From Anaeromicropila populeti (GTDB taxonomy: Bacteria; Bacillota; Clostridia; Lachnospirales; Lachnospiraceae), in the NCBI RefSeq assembly GCF_900112775.1, contig NZ_FOYZ01000013.1, forward strand, positions 1 through 64,000: a stretch of DNA of 64,000 nucleotides. The letters are read 5' to 3'. Shown one piece after another: positions 57,601 to 61,700 of the stretch; position 1 is the stretch's first letter, and every line of letters starts with the position of its first letter. The notes under the pieces were generated by a model that was given only the letters and a program-made list of their open reading frames with translations, ran no database searches and had not been told where the DNA came from. Both the position numbers and the translations under genes were made by a program.

Positions 57601-58704
57601 GAAAATCAAGAGTGGAAAAATGAAGTTGATGTGTTAGGAAATAGGAAACCAAGATATGCAGGGGTGAATGTTTTTGGAGCAGGTGGAACAAATGCACATA
57701 TCATACTTCAGGATTACACACAGGTAAAACCTAAGAGGAATGCTGGCTCAAAAGAAGAAGTAATTGTTTTTTCAGCAAAAACAAAAATGAGTCTGTTAGA
57801 AATCATGAAACAGACAGCTGACTATGTAGAAAAAAATCCTATGCTGGATATACGAGATATTGCATACACTTTACAAAATGGAAGAGATGCTATGGTGGAA
57901 AGAGTCGCAATTATCGCTGCTACAACAGACAAATTAATCGAAAGTATTCGGTTGATAGTAGAAAAACAGTCGATGGACAATCTTCCTTCCAACATCTATT
58001 ATAATAAGCTTCAAGCAGAGACGAGTGCGATGTTTGAATTATTTGATGATGAGGACATCAGGAATGAAGTTGTACAAAAAGCAATACAGAAAAAGGATTA
58101 TTTTAAAATAGGTAAATTGTGGGCAAATGGAATGGAAATCTCTTGGGATGCTTTGTATGATGAAACGAGATGTCGTATCGAATTACCTACGTATTGTTTT
58201 GAAAGAAAAAGCTATTGGCTGGAAATAAAACCACAAACGATTAGTGAAGATAAGAAAGCAGATTCCCCCAAACTGGAGTATGTAGACATTTTTGAAAGCA
58301 AGGAAGCGGCAAATGCTATGGATAAAAAGAATTGGATTCAGAAATATCTGCTAAATGTAATTGGAGAATTTCTTTATATGAAGCCAGAGGAGATTCTTGT
58401 AACAGAAGAATTGTATTCATTAGGTTTTGATTCTCTTATGTTTGCAAAATTTAAATATAAAATTGAGTCAGAGCTGAATATAGTGGTATCGTTAGCAGAA
58501 ATAGCGGAATGTAAAACAATTGAAGATTTCACCGGTTATCTTGAAGGACAAGAAATCAGCCGATTCAACGTAGATTCAAATGAAATACAGATGGAGAGCA
58601 TTGACCAGCTTAATCAAATTGTGGCAGACGTAGGTATTACTTCGTTGAGTGAAGATAAAATAGATGAGTTACTACTGAAAATAAAGGATAGTTGTTTTTT
58701 GTAA
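39637..58704 (+). CDS. Hybrid NRPS / trans-AT PKS megasynthase 3: C-A(Gly)-T | KS-DH-KR-cMT-T | KS-DH*-T | KS-psiT-DH-KR-T | KS0-T
   Basis: A 6355-residue protein counted from the ATG with the best ribosome-binding site. Order: N-terminal docking helix (SIEEALERM), C (His164/His165/Asp169), A (482-965), carrier (Ser1024), KS9 (Cys1259), DH (His1731), KR (2210), C-methyltransferase (~2635-2810), carrier (Ser2893), KS10 (Cys3147), atypical DH (His3584), carrier (Ser3889), KS11 (Cys4148), dead carrier fold (~4465-4543), DH (His4724), KR (5199), carrier (Ser5492), KS12 (Cys5764; catalytic His replaced by Gln5899), carrier (Ser6266) and C-terminal docking helices. The A code DILQLGMIWK again predicts glycine. 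The order follows megasynthase 2 except that one extension module is missing and module 11 has a KR. It should add glycine, three malonyl units and one alpha-methyl, and hand the chain to the cyclization protein. Confidence 0.95.
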   Translation: MNENFYSMVADGQLSIEEALERMKTIAETDQTEERLMELSSGQKGLWTIYNIVRENYAYNIPIAFTISKTVDLAKLKDSFNKLAEKNPQLRTVILMKGGKVVQKIQDEYSLNYSQIDITGMSKEETNKLLFEKAHVPFHLEEEELFRIYVFTGQEESIVLLNIHHIIFDGISSDILLRELEEIYFDQYEENEYKASYGKFINWQKQMMSGKEGEEHKKYWLSMLSGKKCSLKLPYDYEKPSIPQFSGSHYSMSLGEDELMRLRHIAEQTGVTLSTVMLSAYSILLNFLVKEKNISIVMPVAGRPDIQFESTIGYFMNLVIILSQIEPESTFEELVKNTQDIIFEVIQHSDYPYQTILQDLRKETNGIVEANNVAFYYQNWITPTERKQKLIQNIFGEIRQEGEFDLALELIENTNEMQIYLKYNTSLFDESSIKKIAAQYLDVLKAVSQNVNIAVGDILRDDQSIHNLNVKRDYDLTISTFDLFEKTVKEFPDKIAVKFNEEEYTYAKLYKESIQLGNYLKEQGVQTGHVVGIYMKRSIEMLIGLLGIMASGATYVPCDPLYPAERIQMMIEDSNLEMLLTETELCEKLTFGKKVVCYDLMKNEWKNQPEIMYRQPISDEIAYMIFTSGSTGRPKGVKVLHKGLTNFLLSMMEKPGFTSNDSLLAITTICFDISYLELYLPIVCGGTVEIVSDDICRDGIKLKEKLEKSQFTVMQATPATWQMLLQAEWSKKLPIKILCGGEALSKALADKLLIRCDELWNMYGPTETTIWSTVKKIESNEKITIGYPIANTWLYILDEEQKVCSIGTSGELCIGGAGLSAGYVNRPKETQENFILYKENGVETALYRTGDMAVFLPNGEVECLGRKDFQIKIRGFRVELEEIENAIKKIEDVMDAVVVQKELPEEKSILAAYLIMKKGKRPDSKKYIEFLKSKLPHYMVPAKYIEIEQFPKTLNDKIDRKTLSNWDIAVEKQKNNSMELDESNSTDIKEILIQDVIELIRESIDLELGELDCETNIGELGFDSISFTTLVVALNSKYGLKLNATIFYEYLTVGALCRYLAESFSEDICRDERFKVKNCSTKKEMMDSKTEERRKIAIIGIAGMLPGADNLNDFWNVLKEEKDMISAIPKERWDFSELNSNQEQSFNFGSFLENIYDFDPLFFGLSPREVEIMDPQQRLFLKSVWEAIEDAGYKVSDYSGSRMGVYVGCTGTDFMDVLKASKEEIKAHSISGVSSTIIPNRVSYLLNFHGPSVVVNSACSSSLVAVHHAVSALQSGECDTAIAGGVNLMLSPFTQLALGKTGMLSPDGRCKTFDESANGYVRGEGVAAILLKPLEEAEKDKDHIYGVVLASSENHGGKSTSLTAPNVTAEAELIIDAVRKSKVNPLSISYIECHGTGTALGDPIEINGLNKAFQTVFEEQNIQFDGKAYCGVGSIKSSIGHLEACAGIASLVKVLLAMKNKQVPSNIHLKKVNKMIETENSPFFVVKDSYEWKNQIDENKNVLPYRAGVSSFGFGGVNAHVVLEEYRTTKLREELLSTEKPYLIVLSAKTTNSLKKSAEKLKQFLINNEDVKIENLAYTLIVGREEYNERLALTAVTVREVINKLERFLLGQADTNIYIGNTQGYKKNPDDDKQIIGMDLAAIAGEWVAGTKYNLRKLFSEKYARISLPTYAFDNKEYKIEIDFTKQLSNANVKNVSMGEMIDCLVPTHNFGSDYAFKKIFTGKERVVADHVVEDSPILPGTAYLEMVAEGISKVTTRGFTIEKVNWIAPLPIVNETEIFLMFKNYKEERVKFEITSCSMTGTVHAVGFVQLQDTIVSNGKLLAIESLKKLYDRQLNGKEYYSHIKEAGIDYREYFQGIQEIWFNRESALSRIELPAEYQAETEKYVLHPVLADLALQTMAVLIENENGPKIPFMVNKVEYRNKMSEKGYAYAVHNANDSFTIELCNEYNEVCVRLSEVTNREIQAKKQQKYYAPIWIKDNSYEYIQTRTKRVEKNTVIITNAVHCAWIDQFINGFQSGITILTGMINKKQSENCWVIDVREKDSIENVLTAFSQKEQIKQIYFIPQSLETDSIAESEDNSVLLLHRIIKLLDKLNYKEIDLMAVTQNNFDIVGTENGNSYTASVFGLASVAAVEYPGWNIKYIDVDFNEAIDDNAVNRLLQWQDTEIANNCFYAIRNQEWYKRIIAPVNINNANSQKCFRNNGVYFIIGGLGGIGFSLSEYLIKKVNAKIVLIGRSALEQEKQNKLNQLRRLGSEVLYIQADVSEYEQLQQAKGIALEKFGVIHGVIHSALLLEDQPLNQLTEEAFKHVLSVKTSGTVNVFEVFKKDRLDFMLFFSSINAFIQSYSQANYSAGCVFQDAYVQAHRREMSYPVNIINWSYWDEVGIVSKERYKQHFNRLGIKGIHTIEGIKDIENILESSCSQVIVIKTNKNILQKMSYEDSVCLEAAVKNILTAKIESIHTNEDQKETLYQEMEYIQQIEEYAVMLLRQTVGEIGVETDYLYSPEQLFEQLQITNQYKGLFDVILTILEQYGYAKKKNNLIQFFKYDGFESQISKIKNEISIHRTELMPYINLLDICFHSYINILTGKKDHMEVLFPGGSKELVEPIYKGNRLVDFYNNQVAEIVYELTKSFVQKNKELKVKIVEIGAGTGGTSAAVFRRLEELKDNVIYYYTDISAGFTVFGEKNYGSQNPYAVFKVLNIEKSIKEQGFEQNSIDICFASNAIHATKCIRETLQNIKLLLKHNGVFLLNELTERQVFSTLTFGLTTGWWLFEDGSERISGSPLLSVEMWKKQLYQNGFYEVENVAVIEDESHSKNQSIIMGRSNGVAQIQTCLPTAQKTDSKLVPQIEKQSEEPIKEKVYQYLLTLFAQTLKVEENLIKGSVPYESYGIDSMLIIELNKEFEQQFGEFPSTVLFEYNTLNKLTDYFIENYETQLVVMLGENTSPLIPETEIKTELQENFSMESEVAVEDINRISEIAIIGLAGKYPEADTLHEFWENLCLGKDMVKKVPEDRWNHDEFYVENGEKLGESYTQVGTFLRNVYGFDSEFFEIKDEMAQNIDPQERLFMETVWHLLEDAGYPFRSLSEKGDIVGVYVGTMYGDYGTLAAANSTKDNYNNAQSSYWLIANRISSYYDFRGPSIAVDTACSSSLTSIHLACQSIITGECDTAVAGGINIMLDARHYLKLNSVHNLSPTGQTKSFGNGADGFVVGEGVGAVLLKPLDKAIIDNDKIYGVIKGTAANSNGNTSSFMSPSPSMQAELIDRVIKKAGVHPRTINYIEAHGTGTNFGDPIEIRGLEKAFSPYTTETDFCAIGTVKSNIGHLEAAAGVSALTKVLLQIQHGKLLPIHNYKEMSPYIKLNKSPFYLQTTLSDWKCVELDGKRFPRRAGISSFGAGGSNTHIIVEEFMGEEKRNVNRNAMQAVIVVSAKKKAQLYQYVQMLLDFLQENETVDIYDFAYTLQVARFHMKERMAFVADSREDIICKFNSFLEKDENEYIFAGAAATDEMEEMSLHQINLEKYEEVLEVVKLWVSGKNIKWRSLYQNNYNLLTLPNYPFEHKELQFLSKEKSMFQYFYSYEEAYLQDHISFGEEVLLGVTHLCLAIEAIEKTYGKLEGLCIHQFLLLEPVVVKEKERVEIRIELSQSNEKLFFKSLYRKDSELQLKEAAQGEFGFSKIQAAGSNEVESFLKNCEKQYSKTEIYYNKWPGVYGNSLQTVENAYVLGNEVLGKLQVAETLLQDGHSYKVHPAILDGAMVSRCALIEEEERVPLIPLMIKNVTVYKETSKNCYSQVRRIKVNEEMWELDIKVFNMSGELLIEMEGLILKRVRGVEMSSEVELMSSSLNLENKEPDKKGTFKHMLQMYVLNKLSHVIQVEPKKIDTKKNFMDMGIQSMDFVHMAQEIEVDIKDELYPTVFFEYSNVMEITDYFLENHRSQFETLFSTKQLDSEKKVISKSAEVSMNKNRVNMNHLNLEKKKEKEKCPVAIVGLSAIMPNSESLVDFFEKISLQQELITEIPADRWKWQDYYKGDSDDTSKTNVIRGGFMKEVDKFDHSFFGISPREAALMDPQQRIALELAWKTIEDAGYSPLDFSGSKTGVFIGVAGHDYSNVLNESYVESESQALTGNTHNILAGRISFLLNLLGPSEPIDTACSSALVAIHRAIQNIEDGTCEMALAGGINLIAHPALFVSFDNVGILSKNGTCRAFDKDADGTVRGEGAGLLLLKPLDRAIEDKDHIYAVVKGSAVNHGGHASSLTAPNQKQQTQVIIDAINKAEVVPETITYIEAHGTGTSLGDPIEIDGLKLAYKKLWNNYNNRKYEEPYCAIGSVKNNIGHLETASGIASIVKVIFSMKYQTIVGNANFTTLNPYIKIANTPFYISETTKKWNHIMDEQGNEVPYRAGISAFGFSGVNAHMILEEYKEHRKEDGNNVGSQLIPLSAKGSEELRQYVQLLQNTMISSCVTRSITEDRICIDKLVKTIISEVLFMDQTLLKDDMSLMECGFDFTTISLLVDQVNTKYEELIQYQDITVLNTIAQVVDLICQRRGTEDKIPNQTMNETTKISLQELAYTLQKSRSYMPIRVAFVAESIEELKIQLDGFLNGVKTVPGMYYYENRTMDDQYEENSEEIFMYVKNKCLDKIAECWCKGCEIHQWEMLHEGKVNKISLPGYPFKKIRHWVRKLEDETNKNIGKREALTEALTELLDKNISDLNGLKFEKRMDKDNLFVNEHRLNGIKTLPGVVYLEMARMAGSIVNTKEDVIGLNNVIWSSPIQVLSDSQNVLIQVKHQNTSEFIIGTDESTRNAQGEIEYGLSQESTEKININEIKNNCTYQMFDKEFYQYFEKAGFQYGDSFKSIKEIQFSDTVAISKIELSKKFEDGTNEYVLNPLVLEGALQTAGHLINLSNKNQQPSIPFAIEAVKIYSRLDSTCYAVASFMENMDHETVKHMKILLVDETGRVLVEISNYMTREISLKNKFETAVYQPVWNEKSIVPAMENVGVLTVLADDNEIIEKIKKITDIPVISVKQGTSFEKLSDMEYCINGMNDACCQQLLREIKRISAENVMIINLWNSTAEYSDEKEEVDKQLAAGLFHVLSFNKAFNMEKNLNNVTYLYLYPMNNAISMAMSGFLKTMNRENAKVFYKMAGFADASEALVMAVEEINGVQEDVEVLYKEKKRYVKEMKELSISQAESEKTFKTEGVYWITGGMGGAGFATALHLARNYKAKLILSGRTALNESIKNRVSKLCAEGGEAIYLQGDISKYDDVVNILEQVHLRYQVLNGIIHCAGCIKDELAIHKNKEEIWNVLNAKVLGTINLDRATQFEKMDFLMLFSSITAVLGNVGQCDYAYANSFLDSFSSYRNTLRETGKRNGTTISINWPLLEDGTIGVTKQAKEYMEQMLHLKGMSSENVCNMMEEVILLSVPQVMVLHGIKSRFYQLFENKKRIQTDKENTGNTVENQKELYDKLMSDLIKMVAKISYMEEKDILIDAILDDYGFDSIVITEFTSDLRKQYNMNVTPAIFFELEKTTLRNLCQYLVKAFEEELYREYSIDEKSMSKPEEKPIMELVEDKKDESFFPVFQKKEMIFEEQRHMNRLNQEEYEPIAIIGLAGMLPQSADLSEFWEHMMLNENLLTVVPKERWNWEEHYGDPHAEGKTLCKWGGFIKDVADFDARFFNMSPREAILLDPQQRIFLETAWKSVENAGYKPSQISKTQTGVFVGVTNSEYTERYSKADIKLDGHAISSNAHFLIANRVSYYMDLKGPSETIDTACSSSAVAIHRAARALQDRECDLALAGGVNVLASPNSNIGFDASGMLSHDGKIKTFDESADGFVRGEGVGIIVLKRLADAIRDKDNIQSVIISSAINHSGNSKSFTSPNPNGEAAVITKAVQQCKINPEDISYIELQGTGSLLGDSVEVQGLRKAYRNLGVKMSGEAKCGLGSVKPNIGHLESASGIASLFKVILAMKNNVIPASINLSNMNPYLDLEHSNFYYIAENQEWKNEVDVLGNRKPRYAGVNVFGAGGTNAHIILQDYTQVKPKRNAGSKEEVIVFSAKTKMSLLEIMKQTADYVEKNPMLDIRDIAYTLQNGRDAMVERVAIIAATTDKLIESIRLIVEKQSMDNLPSNIYYNKLQAETSAMFELFDDEDIRNEVVQKAIQKKDYFKIGKLWANGMEISWDALYDETRCRIELPTYCFERKSYWLEIKPQTISEDKKADSPKLEYVDIFESKEAANAMDKKNWIQKYLLNVIGEFLYMKPEEILVTEELYSLGFDSLMFAKFKYKIESELNIVVSLAEIAECKTIEDFTGYLEGQEISRFNVDSNEIQMESIDQLNQIVADVGITSLSEDKIDELLLKIKDSCFL
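39740..42840 (+). other. NRPS module C-A(Gly)-T
   Basis: The C domain has HHIIFDG. The A domain has FTSGSTGRPKG, Asp672 at the amino-binding position and a pocket read as D-I-L-Q-L-G-M-I-W-K, identical to the A domain of megasynthase 2 and typical of glycine. The carrier has GFDSI (Ser1024). It inserts the second glycine. Confidence 0.9.
42922..48430 (+). other. PKS module 9: KS9-DH-KR-cMT-T
   Basis: KS9 has Cys1259 in NSACSSS (the usual Asp is Asn), HGTGT and SIGH, so it is probably active. The DH keeps His1731 and Asp1894 (ADLALQ), but the Gly of HxxxGxxxxP is Asp (HVVEDSPILPG). The KR has a complete GGLGGIG loop at 2210 but Cys replaces Asn after the Tyr (NYSAGC), as in module 4. The C-methyltransferase has VEIGAGTGGTS. 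Likely result: an alpha-methyl unit after glycine. Confidence 0.85.
48565..51430 (+). other. PKS module 10: KS10-DH*-T, no KR
   Basis: KS10 is complete (Cys3147, HGTGT, NIGH). The DH-like domain keeps His3584 and Asp3749, but the Pro of the His motif is Leu (HISFGEEVLLG) and the DxxxQ Gln is Val (DGAMV), the same two positions changed in module 5. The carrier serine Ser3889 sits in GIQSM, with Gln instead of the usual Asp before Ser. No KR is present. Confidence 0.75.
51573..56250 (+). other. PKS module 11: KS11-psiT-DH-KR-T
   Basis: KS11 is complete (Cys4148, HGTGT, NIGH). The DH has HRLNGIKTLPG (His4724) but Glu4885 in place of Asp (LEGALQ), as in module 6. The KR has GGMGGAG at 5199 and YAYAN with Asp in the LDD region. 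The carrier (GFDSI, Ser5492) shares the segment TPA-x-FFE and TLR with the carrier of module 6, which marks these modules as paralogues. Confidence 0.85.
53029..53265 (+). other. Embedded degenerate carrier domain (psiACP-3)
   Basis: This is the clearest of the three. The segment MECGFDFTTISLL has the exact ACP consensus context (ExGFDS...), but the serine is Phe4500. It is flanked by helices of carrier length and lies between KS11 and the conserved LAYTLQKSR strand. It cannot be phosphopantetheinylated at this site. Confidence 0.75.
56419..58560 (+). other. Non-elongating module 12: KS0-T
   Basis: KS12 keeps Cys5764 and NIGH, but HGTGT reads QGTGS, with Gln5899 at the catalytic His. Its N-terminal half resembles KS7 (WNWEEHYGDP against WREYYGDA) rather than KS3/KS8. 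The carrier is GFDSL (Ser6266), followed by a C-terminal docking helix. It delivers the chain to the first cyclization domain. Confidence 0.8.
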
Positions 58705-58742
58705 AACTAATTTAGAATCAAAAAATAGGAACGAGGTACGGC

Positions 58743-61700
58743 ATGGATAAAAATATATTTCAAAATCTTACAAAAGAGGATAAAGTTAAAAAATTATTAT
58801 TAATACAAGAACTTGCAAAGAATAAGAATATTAGCGAGTTAAGAAACGTATTAGAAGAGCTGGGTGTTCAACAAGAAAATGCTTCCAATCCATATGAGCC
58901 ATTTCCCATGTCAGACATGCAGGAATCATTTCTTGTTGGAAAGTTTTATGGTAGAAAACAAGATAATGTAGGCTGTCATATTTATTTCGAATTTCAAGAA
59001 AATAATTTGAATGTAGGTATATTGAATGATGCCTGGAATCGGATTGTTCAGCATCATGATATGCTTCATGCAGTTATGCTTGCAAATAAAACTCAGCGTG
59101 TACTGCAAGAATATGAACCAATACAATTTAAGGTTTATAATCTAAATGGAAAAAGCGAGGAAGAAATACAACAGCATATAGCACTTATGAGACAGAAAAT
59201 GTCTCATAAGTGCTATGAAGTAAACGAATGGCCATTGTTTCAGATTTGTATCACAAATCTGGAACAGAATCTATCGCTCATTCATTTAAGTATAGATGAA
59301 TGGATTATGGATGGGTTTAGCTTATCTTTGCTTTTAAATCAATGGTACAAGCTTTACAAAAATCCAGAAATGAAATTACCAGATTTACATTTTACTTTCA
59401 AAAAGTATATAGAAATCCAAAAGGCAAATGAGAATAGTGCAAAGTATAAGCGGGATTTAGAATATCTTATGAATAAGTATAAAAAGCTGCCAAGCGGTCC
59501 AGAGCTTCCATGGGTGGAAAATCCATCGTTAAAACCGGGAGAAACGTATTATACGAGAAAAAGATTTCAAATGAAAATCCATAAGGAATATGTAGATTCC
59601 ATCAAGAAAAAAGCAATTGAATTTAATGTATCTGTAACTGCAATTATATTAACCTGCTTTGGAGAACTTTTGCAAAGATGGAGCAAGAAGAAAAATTTTT
59701 CTATCTTAACAACTTATTTTAACAGACCACCTATCCATGAGGAAATTGAAAAAGTAGTTGGACCATTTGTGTCTACCAATATATTTAATGTAAATTTTAC
59801 AGAAGAACAATCTATCAGTGAAAAAGTGAAATTCTGTCAAAAAGAGCTGTGGGATGATTTGGATCATAATAGTGTTAGTGGAATTAGAGCATTGAGAGAA
59901 ATGAGGGTGAGAGACAAGGAGGCACCAAATCTGTCTATACCAATTGTATTTACCAGCATGTTGAATCAGGCAGGAAAAGAAGCACAAGACAGCTGGCTTG
60001 AAAAATCAGTGTATTCTATTTCACAAACGCCACAAGTATGTTTAGATCATCAGCTATATGAATACAATGGAGAAATAAACATAACATGGGATACAATAGA
60101 GGAATTTTTTCAAGCAGAGATATTAGATAAAATGTTTTTGGAATATGAAAGTATTATTAAAAATTTTGCCATTGGTAATGATGCAGGTGAAAAAACAGTA
60201 ATGCTTACAGAGATACAGCAATCTTACGTTTATGGAAAGAAAAACAACGAATTAGGTTGCAGGATTTATCAGGAATTTGAAATTGAAAATATTAATTTAC
60301 AAAGGTTAAATCAAGTGTGGAATACACTTGTTAATGCCCATGAAATGCTGCGGGTTGTATTGGATGATAAGGGCAATCAGGTCATCAAAGAAAAAACAGA
60401 ACCTTATTCTTTCCAAATATTTGATTTGTCGCAGATTAGAGATACTAATAATTTGAACGATGAGCTTGAAAAAATAAGAAAAGAGCAAGTATATGTTATT
60501 TTGCCAACAAAGACAGGTACTTTATATGAATTTGCAGTTTCACTTTTGCCAGATCAGAGAGGAAGAATTCATATTACCTTAGATGCTATGATTGCTGATG
60601 GAAAAAGTATTGATTTATTATACCAGCAGTTGTTTAAAGCATATCAGAATGAGTGTATGATTAAATCTCCAAGAGGCAGTTTTGCAGAGTATGTTAATTA
60701 TCTAGAACGTGAAAAGAATGGTGAGGACAAGCGGCATATAACGGAATATTGGAAAAGTAAGTTTGCAAATCTGCCACAAGGACCAAAACTGCCATATAAC
60801 AGTGTACAAAGCAATTCTGTTGGAATTGGACGAGTGAAGGGGGAAATCAGGAATTGGAAAACATATAAAAACATAATGAAGAAGAATGGGCTTGATCCCA
60901 ATGCCTTTTTTGTGACTGTATATCAAAAAGTGTTGGAAAAGTGGACAGATGGAACGCCTTTTACTATTGTATATGTTAATTGGGACAGACCACAAATATT
61001 TGAAGGAATCGATGAATTGATTGGTGAATTTACCTCACTATGCTGGCTGAATACGTTATCTTCTGAAAGCTTTCTGGAACAAGTTCAAAGAAATCAGGAA
61101 ATGATTCATCAGGAACTTCAATATGCAAAGGTAAGTGGATTACCTTATCTTAGAAGGCGGCTGATGCAAAAAGATTTTTTACTCCCAGTGGTATATACAA
61201 ATTATTTGGAACAAAAAGATGATGTTATATCAGATAAAGTAAATATGGGCTATGGCTTTTCTATAACACCAGGCGTATATCTAGATTATATGGGATACGA
61301 ATCAGGTAATGAATTTTCTTACACATGGGATTATGATACATCTGTTTTCAGCGATGAATTAGTGAAGAATATTTTTGAAGATTTTAAGGAGTATTTACAT
61401 AATGCTTTAGTTGATTTAGAAAAAGCGGAGTGGGATAATGGGGAGAGAATGTGCATTCATGAACGATTTGAACAATATGTAAGTAAGTTTCCAGATAAAA
61501 CAGCAGTTACATATAAGGAAGAAAGCCTTACGTATTCTGAAGTAAATGCAAGGGCTAATCAACTAGCAGCATATCTTCAGAGGCAGGGAAGTGGACCAGA
61601 GGTACTTATTGCAGTATGCATGGAGCGTTCCCTTGAAATGATAATAGCAATACTTGGCATATTAAAAAGCGGAGCGGCGTACGTTCCAATTGACTCTCAT

